Positions 17,127 through 25,426 of a stretch of 64,000 nucleotides of DNA are shown in pieces (position 1 is the first letter of the stretch; each line of letters starts with the position of its first letter). The stretch is taken from assembly GCF_000010525.1 (NCBI RefSeq), contig NC_009937.1:2051501-2115500 (forward strand), given 5' to 3'. This DNA is from Azorhizobium caulinodans ORS 571. Its GTDB lineage: Bacteria; Pseudomonadota; Alphaproteobacteria; Rhizobiales; Xanthobacteraceae. The notes beneath the pieces are model-generated. The model was not told where the DNA came from and searched no databases. It saw only the letters and a list, made by a program, of their open reading frames with translations. The translations under genes and the position numbers were made by a program.

Positions 17127-17149
17127 AGCAAGTGATTTATTCACTTGCT
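17127..17149. promoter_or_regulatory. Perfect 9+5+9 dyad, candidate operator
   Basis: The arms AGCAAGTGA (17127-17135) and TCACTTGCT (17141-17149) enclose the AT-rich spacer TTTAT. Arm length and symmetry suit a TetR- or GntR-type dimer. It lies 27 bases from the other dyad. Target gene and regulator are unknown; OsmC is the closest downstream gene on the minus strand. Confidence 0.45.
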
Positions 17150-17228
17150 TCATATGCTTCGTCTCCCTTAGCTTCTGGCCATTGGACCATTCCCGCGTGA
17201 TGGTCTGGACGCCGGTCAGGCGCATCCT

Positions 17229-17261
17229 GCCGGTGAGGTTCAGGGGGGCAACCTCACCGGC
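17229..17261 (-). terminator. Strong hairpin after the enoyl-CoA hydratase gene
   Basis: Perfect 12-base arms (17229-17240, 17250-17261) with a 9-base loop begin 15 bases past the stop codon. There is no T-run, so termination may be Rho-assisted. Confidence 0.6.
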
Positions 17262-17276
17262 GGATGATTCCGCCGG

Positions 17277-18071
17277 TCAGCGGCCGCGCCAGTCCGGCCG
17301 CCGCTTTTCGAGGAAGGACGCGATGCCCTCCTTGAAGTCGGCACTGCCATAGACCTTGCGGATCAGATCCGAGTCCGAGGGCTGCAGTTCGGTGGCGAGA
17401 CGCCGCAGGGCTTCCTTGGCCGTCTGCATGGTGAGAGGGGCATGGCCCTTCAGCTGCGTACAGACCTCGACCAGCCTTGCCTCCAGCGCCTCGGGCGGGA
17501 CGATTTCCGCATAGCCGGGCGGCAAGGTTTCCACCGCCGGCATTTCGGCGAGCATGAGCATGCGCTTCACGAGGCCGACGCCCAGTGTCGACGTGAGGCG
17601 GCGCAGATTGCCGGCCGAAAGCCCGTTGCCGAGCGTCCGCGCAATAGGGGCACCGAACCGGCTGCCGGGCGTGGCGATCCTGAGATCGCAGGAATTGGCA
17701 AGGATGAAGCCGCCGCCTACCGCCCAGCCCTCGACTACCGCGAGGGTCGGCATGGGCAGGGCCTCAAGCGCGCTCACATAGGTCTCCACCCGCGCTTCGT
17801 AGGCAACGCCGTCCTGCCCGGAAAAATCGCGGAACTGCTCGATGTCCGTCCCGGCGACGAAGGCCTTGCCGCCGGCGCCGCGCAGCACGGCCACCTTGAT
17901 CTCGTCGGTGCGCGCCAAGATCTCGCGGCAGGCGGCGTAAAGCTCCTCATACATCCGCCAGGTCATGGCGTTGCGTGCCGCGGGACGGTCGAAGGTAAGG
18001 GTGGCGATGCCGTCGCCAATGGCGAGGCGGGTGGTGCCGGCGTCCAGCGAGAGGGGCGGGGTCGATGTCAT
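17277..18071 (-). CDS. Enoyl-CoA hydratase/isomerase family protein
   Basis: A 264-residue crotonase-fold enzyme acting on acyl-CoA thioesters. Seen: the N-terminal core TLTFDRPAARNAMTW, the first oxyanion-hole segment KAFVAGTDIEQF, and the second oxyanion segment LAVVEGWAVGGGFILANSCDLRIA. In true hydratases two Glu residues follow; here the first position falls in GGGFILANSCDL, where the usual Glu is not obvious, so another crotonase reaction (isomerase, hydrolase or lyase) is possible. It starts 9 bases after the acyl-CoA ligase gene, so both probably act on the same acid. Confidence 0.85.
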   Translation of the reverse strand: MTSTPPLSLDAGTTRLAIGDGIATLTFDRPAARNAMTWRMYEELYAACREILARTDEIKVAVLRGAGGKAFVAGTDIEQFRDFSGQDGVAYEARVETYVSALEALPMPTLAVVEGWAVGGGFILANSCDLRIATPGSRFGAPIARTLGNGLSAGNLRRLTSTLGVGLVKRMLMLAEMPAVETLPPGYAEIVPPEALEARLVEVCTQLKGHAPLTMQTAKEALRRLATELQPSDSDLIRKVYGSADFKEGIASFLEKRRPDWRGR

Positions 18072-18080
18072 GGCGTTTCC

Positions 18081-19694
18081 TCAACCGAGGCGGCGCAGCT
18101 CGCGGCGCAGGATCTTGCCGGTCGCCGTCATGGGCAGCGCGTCGGTGAAGGAAACGTAGCGGGGATATTCGTGCCCGGAAAGGCGGGTGCGCACATGGTC
18201 CTGAATTTCCGCCGCCAGCGCGTCTGAGCCGAGTTGACCCGGTTTCAGCACCACCCAGGCCTTGATGGCTTCCGTTCGGACCGGGTCCGGCACGCCCACG
18301 ACGCCCACCATGGCGACGGCCGGATGGCGCAGGATGCAGTCCTCGATCTCGCCGGGCCCGATGCGGTAGCCCGCGGACGTGATGACATCGTCCGAGCGGC
18401 TCATGTACCAGAGGTAGCCCTCCTCGTCCTGCCGGCCGAGGTCGCCGGTCAGGAGGAAGTCGCCGGCGTATTTGTCGGCGGTGGCCGCGGGGTTGTTCCA
18501 GTATTCCAGCATCATCACCGGGTCGCCCCGGCGCACGCCGATATGGCCCTGCTCGCCCGTCGGCACCTCCACGCCGTCCTCGTCCACGATGCGTACGTCG
18601 TGACCGGGAATCGGCTTGCCCATGGCGCCGGGGCGGATCGCGAAGAAGTTCGAGTTGGAGCCGACCACCAGATTGCATTCGGTCTGGCCGTAGATCTCCC
18701 GCGCTTCGACGCCCAGGCGCTCCTGCACGAAGGCGCCGAGCTCCGCGCCCAGTGTCTCGCCACCCGTCAGCAGGGAGCGCAGGACGAGGCCGGGGTGTCG
18801 TACGTCCGCCTGCCGCAGCAGCTTGAGCGCGGTGGGCGGCAGGAAGACGTTGCGCACCTTGTGCGTCGCCATCAGCGCCATCGCCGCATCGGGATCGAAC
18901 TTCTTCGCCCGGTGCGCGAGCACGGGCACGCCGAGATAGAGGGTCGGAAACAGCACGTCGAAAAGGCCGCCGATCCACGCCCAGTCCGCGGGCGTCCAGT
19001 GCAGGTCACCCGGCTGCGGCATCCCTTGGTGGATGAATTCGATGCACGGCAGATGCCCGAGCAGGATGCGGTGGCCGTGCAGAGCGCCCTTGGGATTTCC
19101 GGTGGTGCCCGAGGTGAAGATGATGATGGCTGGATCGTCCGGCCCTGTGTCGGAGGGGGTGAAGGCGTCCGATGCGCGGGCCATGGCGGCGTCGAAGGAG
19201 ATGGCCCGCCCGTCGCCCTGATCCGGACCGGTGACGAACACATGGGTGAGGTCGGGCACCTCGTGCCGGATACGGTCCAGTTTGGCGAGGCCCGCAAGGT
19301 CCGTCACCAGCGCCTTCGCGCCCGAATTGGCGAGCCGGAAGGAGAGTGCCTCATCGCCAAAGAGGGTGAACAGCGGCACCGAGACCAGCCCCGCCTTGAA
19401 GGCCGCCAGATGCGCGATGGCCGTCTCGGGCGCCTGCGGCAGGAACACAGCCAGCCGATCTCCCCGCTCCAGTCCGCAGGCGGCGAGCACATTGGCGAAG
19501 CGGTTGGTGAGGCGCTTCAGTTCGTCGAACGTGTAGGTGACGAGTGCGCCGCTTTCCTCCACGAACAGCAGCGCCGGCTTTCCCGATCCGTCCGCATGGG
19601 CATCGACGCAGGCGGTGCCGATGTTGAAGCGCTCGGGAATCCGCCAGCGGAAGGCTCGGACGAGATCGTCATAGCGCGCGGCCTCAGGCAGCAT
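18081..19694 (-). CDS. AMP-dependent acyl-CoA synthetase
   Basis: A 537-residue ligase converting a carboxylic acid, ATP and CoA to acyl-CoA. The P-loop IIIFTSGTTGNPKG (about residues 200-213), the REIYGQTECNLV segment, the LTGDLG motif and the C-terminal catalytic Lys in TATGKILRREL are all present. It is closest in pattern to medium-chain/benzoate/acetate-type ligases. GGAGG lies 8 bases before the ATG at 19694, favouring it over the ATG six bases upstream. It is paired with the crotonase gene 9 bases downstream, suggesting a small acid-activation operon. Confidence 0.9.
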   Translation of the reverse strand: MLPEAARYDDLVRAFRWRIPERFNIGTACVDAHADGSGKPALLFVEESGALVTYTFDELKRLTNRFANVLAACGLERGDRLAVFLPQAPETAIAHLAAFKAGLVSVPLFTLFGDEALSFRLANSGAKALVTDLAGLAKLDRIRHEVPDLTHVFVTGPDQGDGRAISFDAAMARASDAFTPSDTGPDDPAIIIFTSGTTGNPKGALHGHRILLGHLPCIEFIHQGMPQPGDLHWTPADWAWIGGLFDVLFPTLYLGVPVLAHRAKKFDPDAAMALMATHKVRNVFLPPTALKLLRQADVRHPGLVLRSLLTGGETLGAELGAFVQERLGVEAREIYGQTECNLVVGSNSNFFAIRPGAMGKPIPGHDVRIVDEDGVEVPTGEQGHIGVRRGDPVMMLEYWNNPAATADKYAGDFLLTGDLGRQDEEGYLWYMSRSDDVITSAGYRIGPGEIEDCILRHPAVAMVGVVGVPDPVRTEAIKAWVVLKPGQLGSDALAAEIQDHVRTRLSGHEYPRYVSFTDALPMTATGKILRRELRRLG

Positions 19695-19786
19695 GGGCAT
19701 GTCCTCCGGCGCCGCTTGCGGGCGCTTATCGTTCCTGTGCTGGCGCACAGCCGGCCGGAGCGTTGGCGCGCTCTGCCGGAGATCGG

Positions 19787-19802
19787 AAACGATCGAACGT
19801 TT
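19787..19802. promoter_or_regulatory. Imperfect palindrome upstream of the acyl-CoA ligase gene
   Basis: A 16-base element, AAACGATC followed by GAACGTTT, with one mismatch pair, next to a T-run and about 95 bases upstream of the ligase start. TetR-type regulators of acyl-CoA genes often use such sites, but no regulator is adjacent. Confidence 0.25.
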
Positions 19803-19882
19803 TTTTAATGCGGAGGTCAAGGCGGCAGGAGCGTGGCCCCGCCGCATGAGTGATCGTCGGGCCGTGCGCCCCTGTCGCCCTC

Positions 19883-20563
19883 TCAGGCCACGAGGCCGAG
19901 GGCGCTGGCGGCCGATCTGCGGATGGCGGCGATGTTGGCCCGATAGCCTTCGATGCCGCCCTTGAAGACGGCCGAACCGGCCACCAACACGTCCGCGCCC
20001 GCCTTGGCGCACAGCGCGCCGGTGGTGGGGTTCACGCCGCCGTCGATCTCAAGGCGGATGTCGCGGCCCCGGATCATGTCGCGGATGCGCTCCACCTTGG
20101 GCAGCACGTCGGGAATGAAGGCCTGCCCGCCGAAGCCGGGGTTGACCGTCATCACGCAGACAAGGTCGATCTTGTCGAGCAGGTAGGTGAGGACGCTCTC
20201 GTGGGTCGCCGGATTGAGCGCGACGCCCGCCTTCTTGCCGAGGCCCCGGATCACCTGAAGGCAGCGGTCCAGATGGTCGGTGGCTTCCGCCTGCACCGTG
20301 ATGATGTCCGCGCCCGCCGCCGCGAAGGCCTCGAGATACGGCTCCACGGGGGAGATCATCAGGTGCACGTCGAACACCTTGTCGGTGTGCGGGCGCAGCG
20401 CCTTGATGACGTCCGGGCCGAAGGTGATGTTGGGCACGAAATGGCCGTCCATCACGTCGAGATGGATGTAGTCAGCCCCGGCCGCCGCCACGTCACGCAC
20501 TTCCTCGCCCAGCCGGGAGAAGTCCGAGGCGAGGATGGAGGGGGCGATGAGGGGACCGGTCAT
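19883..20563 (-). CDS. rpe: Ribulose-phosphate 3-epimerase
   Basis: A 226-residue TIM-barrel enzyme interconverting ribulose 5-phosphate and xylulose 5-phosphate in the pentose-phosphate and Calvin cycles. Seen: [15 protein letters not shown] at the N-terminus, the metal/acid-base segment [38 protein letters not shown] and the second catalytic Asp in LEIDGGVNP. It lies 66 bases downstream of fbp, giving a Calvin-cycle-like pair although no RuBisCO or phosphoribulokinase gene is in the window. Confidence 0.96.
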   Translation of the reverse strand: MTGPLIAPSILASDFSRLGEEVRDVAAAGADYIHLDVMDGHFVPNITFGPDVIKALRPHTDKVFDVHLMISPVEPYLEAFAAAGADIITVQAEATDHLDRCLQVIRGLGKKAGVALNPATHESVLTYLLDKIDLVCVMTVNPGFGGQAFIPDVLPKVERIRDMIRGRDIRLEIDGGVNPTTGALCAKAGADVLVAGSAVFKGGIEGYRANIAAIRRSAASALGLVA

Positions 20564-20629
20564 GATGGGGCTCCGAGAAACAGCAGCGGGAGGCTCATGG
20601 CCTCCCGCATATGGGTGTGCTTTGCGCGT

Positions 20630-21616
20630 TCAGTAATAGCTGGCGATGTGCGCGACTTCCTCGCGCGAGCCGAACACCAGCGGGATGCGCTGGTGGATCT
20701 GCTTGGGCTGGATGTCGAGGATGCGGGTGGTGCCGTCGGTGGCCGCGCCGCCCGCCTGCTCGGTCACAAAGGCGATGGGGTTCGCCTCATAGATCAGGCG
20801 CAGGCGGCCGTCCGCATAGCCCTTCCGGCTGTCGCCCGGATAGAGATAGACGCCGCCGCGGGTGAAGATGCGGAAGGCATCCGCCACCAGCGAGCCCACC
20901 CAGCGCATGTTGAAGTCCTTGCCACGCGGGCCGTCCTTGCCGGCGAGGCAGTCGTCGATATAGCGCTGCGTGGCCTTGGCCCAGTGGCGCACGTTCGACT
21001 GGTTGATGCCGTATTCCTTGGTCGCGGCGGGGATCTCCACCTTCTCGCGGGCGAGGATGAAGGTCGCGGTGTCGTGGTCGAACACGAACACCTGCGTGCC
21101 CTGGCCGAGCGAGGAGACAAGGATGGTTGCCGGACCATAGACCAGGAAGCCGGCTGCGATCTGCGCCGAGCCGGGCTGGAGCAGCGCTGCGGCCGGGTCC
21201 GGATGCTGTTCCAGGTCGTAGGGCAGGATCGAGAAGATGGTGCCGATGGAGACGTTGGTGTCGATGTTGGAGGAGCCGTCGAGCGGGTCCACCGCCACCA
21301 CCACGCGGCCGTGCGGATCGAGCGGGATTGGCGTCTCGCTCTCCTCGGAGGCGAGGAAGGCCACCGGGGCGCGGCCGAGCGCGTCCACCAGTTCTTCCTC
21401 GGCGATCACGTCCAGTTCCTTCTGGGCGTCGCCGCCGGCATTGGCCTCGTCGCCGCGCACCTTGCCGAAATCCTCGGCGAGGGGGCCACGGGCCACGAGT
21501 TCGGCGATCGAGACGCCGGCCTCGGCCAGACGCTCCACGGTGGCGGCCACGGCGCACCGCAGCGGATCGGCACCGGCCCAGTCGTCCAGGAAGGCCTGCA
21601 GGGTCACCTCGCTCAC
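20630..21616 (-). CDS. fbp: Class I fructose-1,6-bisphosphatase
   Basis: A 328-residue Mg-dependent phosphatase making fructose 6-phosphate in gluconeogenesis and the Calvin cycle. Metal and phosphate motifs are intact: FLASEESET and VVVAVDPLDGSSNIDTNVSIGT, followed by RWVGSLVADAFRIFTRGGVYLYPGD and EANPIAFVTEQAGG. Length is normal. The region upstream leads to the FolB-like gene 106 bases away. A class II-type homologue begins at 63551, so the genome carries at least two FBPase-family genes. Confidence 0.96.
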   Translation of the reverse strand: MSEVTLQAFLDDWAGADPLRCAVAATVERLAEAGVSIAELVARGPLAEDFGKVRGDEANAGGDAQKELDVIAEEELVDALGRAPVAFLASEESETPIPLDPHGRVVVAVDPLDGSSNIDTNVSIGTIFSILPYDLEQHPDPAAALLQPGSAQIAAGFLVYGPATILVSSLGQGTQVFVFDHDTATFILAREKVEIPAATKEYGINQSNVRHWAKATQRYIDDCLAGKDGPRGKDFNMRWVGSLVADAFRIFTRGGVYLYPGDSRKGYADGRLRLIYEANPIAFVTEQAGGAATDGTTRILDIQPKQIHQRIPLVFGSREEVAHIASYY

Positions 21617-21722
21617 CGCGTCTCTCCTTTTACCGTTCGGACGGCGTCCTTATGGCCCAAGCCGGGCAGAAGGTCACGCCTCGCCCGGCCATAAAATGCG
21701 GCTGTGGCGGCGGTGGGGCGGC

Positions 21723-22160
21723 TCAACGGCCGCGGGTGATGTCGACGCCCACATCCCCGAACACGCCGGTGATGGGCGCTCCCGGCTTGCGCACCGCGAT
21801 CCGCACCTGCTCGATGAGCGGGAAATGGTCGAGGAGGCGGGTGGCGATGCGCTCGGCGAGCGTCTCGATCAGGCGCACCGTGTCGTCCTCCACCACCGCT
21901 TTGATGTGGGTGTAAACGTCCTGATAGGAGACGGTGAGATGGGCATCGTCGGCCCAGGCGGCGGGCCGGGTGTCGAGCCACCAGTCCGCATCCACGATGA
22001 AGCGCTGGCCGAGCACCTGCTCCTCGGGATGCACGCCGTGGCGGGCGAAGAAGGGCAGGTCGCGCAGGAACAGCCGGTCGTTGCGCCGGGGACGGGGGGC
22101 GGCCTGCGGGGCGCTGCTCTCTTGGGGGCTCGGGAAGGCTTCGGGATCGGGAGCGGACAT
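21723..22160 (-). CDS. folB: Dihydroneopterin aldolase family protein
   Basis: A 145-residue protein. After a ~25-residue Pro/Ala-rich lead it has the FolB fold: DRLFLRDLPFFARHGVHPEEQVLGQRF (first strand and pterin-binding part), VSYQDVYTHIKAVVEDDTVRLIETLAERIA (helix) and VRKPGAPI with the catalytic Lys. It would cleave dihydroneopterin or epimerise it. The ATG at 22160 has GAGG five bases upstream; an alternative ATG at 22217 overlaps the upstream ATP-grasp stop by four bases and adds 19 residues. The tight link to two ATP-grasp genes hints at a role in tetrahydromethanopterin rather than folate synthesis, which is inference. Confidence 0.85.
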   Translation of the reverse strand: MSAPDPEAFPSPQESSAPQAAPRPRRNDRLFLRDLPFFARHGVHPEEQVLGQRFIVDADWWLDTRPAAWADDAHLTVSYQDVYTHIKAVVEDDTVRLIETLAERIATRLLDHFPLIEQVRIAVRKPGAPITGVFGDVGVDITRGR

Positions 22161-22213
22161 GGACGCCTCGCGCAACGGGACAGCGGCCGCCGGTGGGCGG
22201 CCAGTCCCTTCCG

Positions 22214-23029
22214 TCATGCGCGCAATTTGAGCTCGATGGCAACCGGTTGCGGCAGATGGGGCATCTGGGGCGGGCGCCCGTTGCGGATGAAATCCGGCAG
22301 GAAGGCCACGGGATTGACCCCAAGCGACTTGTGCAGCCCCACATAGCTGAGGGCAAGTCCGGGCGAGATCGCGGTGACGCAGGGGCCATCCGGCGTCCGG
22401 CAGATATCGATGTCGAAGAGGCCGCTCAGCCCCGGCACGGCCCGGACGACCGACAGTGCGAGGGAGGCGAAGGGGCCGGAACGCTCCGCCGCGGCACCGA
22501 TGGTCATCGCCGCAAGCCGCCCGTCGGCGGCGAGATGCCGATGGTGGAGCGCCAGCACCGCCAACCCGTCCGAGCGGGCGAGGACCGAGAGCGACAGGGC
22601 ATCGCCCCGCGCATTGGGGTCGGCCGGGATGCCCGCGGCGGTCAGGGCGGCAGTCAGGCGGTCAGGGGCCGAGAGCAGTTCGAGTGCCTCCGCCCGATGG
22701 CCGATTACCCGCCGCCCGCACGCGCGGAAGGCACCGACGAGGGCGGCGGTGCGGCTCGCATCCCGCGACAGGGGCCAGACCAGATCCGCGTCTGCGCTCA
22801 GGGCGCGCCAGGCGGCGCGGGGATCGACCCCTTCTCCCACGGCGGCCATGATCCCGTCCCCGGCGCCGAGGCGGTCATCCTGTGCGACGGTCACGGAGAG
22901 GCCGGGCACCGATTCCAGATCATGCACGAGCACCGTCCGCAGCAGCAGCGCTTCGGCAACCGCTTCGCCGGGCAGGGGCTCGGCCCGCATGCCGCCGCCC
23001 GTGAGGAACTCGCAGACAAAGATCCGCAT
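22214..23029 (-). CDS. ATP-grasp family protein, MfnD-like (tyramine-glutamate ligase type)
   Basis: A 271-residue protein opening with MRIFVCEFLTGGG, the start typical of MfnD-like enzymes that join glutamate to tyramine in methanofuran synthesis, and of homologues in H4MPT gene clusters of methylotrophic bacteria. The central ATP-grasp region is somewhat eroded: no full set of ATP-binding Lys/Glu residues is obvious, though SGLFDIDICRTPDG near residue 208 resembles the metal-binding segment. It lies 84 bases after another ATP-grasp gene and overlaps the longest folB frame, forming a three-gene unit. Methylofuran or other C1-carrier assembly is the likely role, not proven. Confidence 0.65.
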   Translation of the reverse strand: MRIFVCEFLTGGGMRAEPLPGEAVAEALLLRTVLVHDLESVPGLSVTVAQDDRLGAGDGIMAAVGEGVDPRAAWRALSADADLVWPLSRDASRTAALVGAFRACGRRVIGHRAEALELLSAPDRLTAALTAAGIPADPNARGDALSLSVLARSDGLAVLALHHRHLAADGRLAAMTIGAAAERSGPFASLALSVVRAVPGLSGLFDIDICRTPDGPCVTAISPGLALSYVGLHKSLGVNPVAFLPDFIRNGRPPQMPHLPQPVAIELKLRA

Positions 23030-23113
23030 CCTCTTCCCCCGCTTCGAAGCGGCCTTGCGCGCCTGGAGAGCTACGGGGCCTGCCGTAATAAGGCCGGATC
23101 TGGCCGCCGGCGT

Positions 23114-24244
23114 TCAGACGGCGAGCGCGATCCGTTCGAGACCCAGCCATTCGCGCACCTCGTGCACGCGGTCCTCCAGCACCCGTTCTGCGGCTTCCGC
23201 GGTGGGGCCACCCGCCCGCACGGCGCAGATATGGGCACCGGCACGGACCGCGGTGCCCGGCGCCGGCCGGTCCACGGCCGCTGCGGGCCAGTCACTGTCC
23301 GGGATCAGCACGTCCTCTTCCGCATAAAGCAGGGCGCTGGCGCGATGTTCCGCTGGGACTGCGAGGGAGGAAGGCAGCTTTCCGCCGCAGGCGGCCAGAT
23401 GCAGCCCCATGAGCGGCGGCAGAGGATCGGTGTCGAGAATGTCCAGCATGGCGCTGAGGCGGGGCGTGACCTCCACCAGCCACCAGCCCTCGCGGCCCAC
23501 CACCACGTCGATGGAGACGAGGCCGACAAGGCCGCAGGCGCGCGCCACCGTCAGCGCCGCCGCGATCATCCGCCCCGCATGGGCGGTGGGCAGGGCGACC
23601 GGGCCCACCATGCCGCCATAGCGGAAGGGGTGGACATCGTCGGGATAGTGCCACTGCCGGCAGGCACCCACGAACAGGGCCTCCGTGCCGTTGGCCAGAA
23701 GCTGGATGGAATAGGTCTCGCCCGCCACCTCGCGCTGGAGGAAATGGCCGGGGGCAGGCGGCGTGAGGTCACCGAAATCGCGACGCCGGATATGCCCGCC
23801 GCCGGCCCCGCCGATCTTCTTCTCCAGCACCGGCCCGGCCGCAAAGCCGCTGTCGGGCGCCTCGATAGTGACAGCAGGGAAGGGAATCGAGAGCGCTCCG
23901 CACAAAGCGGCGAGGGCGAGCGGATCCTTCAGCACGCGCACGGTATCGGCCGTATTGCCGAGGATGGGATTGCGCGCGGCGATCCGTTCCATCAGGGCCG
24001 GATCGTCCTCAAGCCCGCTGCCGAGCACCACGGGCAGGCCAGCGGGAGCAAGGCCGGTGAGGGCGGCAATGAGGTCATCACCGTCGAAGGCATGGCCGTT
24101 GGCCCGGTGCACGCGCACGCAGCGCGCCGCCTTCGCGCAGGTGTCGAGATTGGCGAAAAGGTCCAGCGAGAGGGGCGATAGCCCCGCGCGCGCCGCGCTG
24201 GCAACGAGGGGACGGGCGCACAGAGAGATGATGGCAAGATCCAT
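23114..24244 (-). CDS. ATP-grasp carboligase-like protein, probable C1-carrier cofactor gene (OrfY-like)
   Basis: A 376-residue protein with the fold of biotin-carboxylase/PylC-type ligases. It has an N-terminal pre-ATP domain (ISLCARPLVASAARAG, then DLFANLDTCAKAA), a lid segment PVLEKKIGGAGGGHIRR (around residues 140-156) and the ATP/metal segment GLVSIDVVVGREGWWLVEVTPRLSAMLDI (around 235-262) with the Glu and Arg expected for Mg-ATP binding. Similar genes occur in tetrahydromethanopterin/methanofuran clusters of methylotrophs, and the next two genes (MfnD-like, FolB-like) fit that. Its exact ligation is unknown. Confidence 0.68.
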   Translation of the reverse strand: MDLAIISLCARPLVASAARAGLSPLSLDLFANLDTCAKAARCVRVHRANGHAFDGDDLIAALTGLAPAGLPVVLGSGLEDDPALMERIAARNPILGNTADTVRVLKDPLALAALCGALSIPFPAVTIEAPDSGFAAGPVLEKKIGGAGGGHIRRRDFGDLTPPAPGHFLQREVAGETYSIQLLANGTEALFVGACRQWHYPDDVHPFRYGGMVGPVALPTAHAGRMIAAALTVARACGLVGLVSIDVVVGREGWWLVEVTPRLSAMLDILDTDPLPPLMGLHLAACGGKLPSSLAVPAEHRASALLYAEEDVLIPDSDWPAAAVDRPAPGTAVRAGAHICAVRAGGPTAEAAERVLEDRVHEVREWLGLERIALAV

Positions 24245-24827
24245 GTTGCGTCGGTCCGTCAGGAGCGAAAACGCCGCCAGGCAGCGCTTTCGGGAAGAGG
24301 AGGCGGCCGCGGAGCGGCCGGCAGGTGGCTCGTGCGGCAGGCTGCCGGGCCCGATCCGCGCGATCTTTGATCGGACCGGGGAAAGGCCTGCGCCCTAACG
24401 TCGCTCGGCGTGGGAACCGATGCGCGTCCTGCCGGAGGCGCCTTCGCCCGCCCTGCACCGCAGCCGGATCGAAGACAGTCCTTCGGCATCCTTGAGACTG
24501 ACGGACCGATCAGACGGGTCTGACGGGATCAGGCTCGGCGGCGTTCTGCGGGCGTGTCGGTCCGGCCTCTGGCCGGAACCGCGACACCTGCGGGCCGGCG
24601 GCATGCGCCGCCCGCTTCCCGGAGTGCCACGCGGGACAGGCCTTCCACGAAGGCCATGCGCACCGGCGTGGAGACGATATCCGCGACGAGCCGGTCCATT
24701 CCGGCCGCCGCGTCAGATCCCCCCGCACGCGGTCAAGCACCATAATGGCTTGTTAAGCATACCGGCCAAGGGCCCACGGTGGGAAGGCCCCTTCCGTGCG
24801 GCGCAGCATAAGCCTGGCCGTAGGGGC
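24245..24827. other. Gene-sparse stretch between the ATP-grasp unit and the HIT gene
   Basis: About 580 bases. It contains one plausible 56-codon gene (24529-24699, minus strand) and a short perfect dyad, TCAGAC-GG-GTCTGA, at 24510-24523. The remainder shows no convincing coding frame, and I see no clear promoter for the ATP-grasp unit, although it should lie within the left half. Confidence 0.4.
24529..24699 (-). CDS. Possible 56-residue small protein
   Basis: The frame begins MDRLVADIVSTPVRMAFVEG and its first ~37 codons have almost exclusively G or C in the third position, like true genes here. This half also forms a sensible amphipathic helix pattern (LSRVALREAG). The C-terminal third is Arg/Ala-rich and less convincing, so the gene may be decayed or shorter. 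The Shine-Dalgarno sequence is weak (GGCCGGA directly before the ATG). It points towards the ATP-grasp unit on the same strand. I recognise no family. Confidence 0.35.
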   Translation of the reverse strand: MDRLVADIVSTPVRMAFVEGLSRVALREAGGACRRPAGVAVPARGRTDTPAERRRA

Positions 24828-25262
24828 TCAGCCGGCGAGGGCGGCCTTGAGCCGGGCCGCGTGGTCGGCCAGCACGTCATTGTTCTCCATTTCGTTGGCG
24901 GGCGGCTTCATGGCGACGCCGGCGACGCGCGGGATCACATGCACGTGCAAATGGAAGACCACCTGCCCGCCAGCTTCCTCGCTGAACTGCTGGAGGGTGA
25001 TGCCGTCGGCCTTGAACACGCCCTTGGCGGCTCTGGCCACCTTCTGCGCCACCTTGTGCACATAGGCGAGATCCTCGGGATCGATGTCGAGGATGTTGCG
25101 GGCGGGGGCCTTCGGGATGACGAGGGCATGGCCCGGCGCGCGCGGCATGATGTCGAGGAAGACGAGCGCCCGGTCGTCCTCATAGACCTTGTGGGCCGGC
25201 AGCTCGCCACGCAGGATCTTGGCAAAGACGTTGTTGGGATCGTAGGCGGGCGTCTCGCTCAT
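24828..25262 (-). CDS. HIT (histidine triad) family nucleotide hydrolase
   Basis: A 144-residue protein of the HINT branch, hydrolysing phosphoramidate or nucleotide-like bonds. The triad motif HLHVHVIPR lies at about residues 103-111; the earlier segments FAKILRGELPAHKVYEDD and VFLDIMPRAPGHALVIPK are typical. It has normal length and a single domain. It stands 164 bases downstream of the transglutaminase-like gene and is probably a separate unit. Confidence 0.94.
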   Translation of the reverse strand: MSETPAYDPNNVFAKILRGELPAHKVYEDDRALVFLDIMPRAPGHALVIPKAPARNILDIDPEDLAYVHKVAQKVARAAKGVFKADGITLQQFSEEAGGQVVFHLHVHVIPRVAGVAMKPPANEMENNDVLADHAARLKAALAG

Positions 25263-25426
25263 GGTCTGTCCTCCGGGGACGGTCCCAGCGGGCCACGTCC
25301 CTTGCTCTTGTCATGGAAAGCGGCCGGCCGGACTGCGGCGCCCGCATCGGGAGATGCGCATCGCAGGCGCGGGCGGGCGGGTCAAGGTGCGCCCGCGCCG
25401 CGCCGGATCATGCTGCCGTTGCCGGG

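Larger units (their letters stand above)
16892..17276. other. Gene-free regulatory stretch upstream of the OsmC gene
   Basis: About 385 bases without a convincing gene. It holds two perfect dyads (17081-17099 and 17127-17149) and, at the far end, the hairpin following the enoyl-CoA hydratase stop. The only open frame is a 70-codon minus-strand one of atypical composition. Confidence 0.5.

Noticed and set aside
19850-21694. Plus-strand 614-codon frame antisense to rpe and fbp
   Set aside because: Shadow frame; rpe and fbp are unmistakable on the minus strand.
24510-24743. Minus-strand 77-codon frame starting MVLDRVRGDLTRRPEW
   Set aside because: Trp/Ser/Arg/Pro-rich translation with poor third-position bias; the overlapping 56-codon frame has a much better coding signal.
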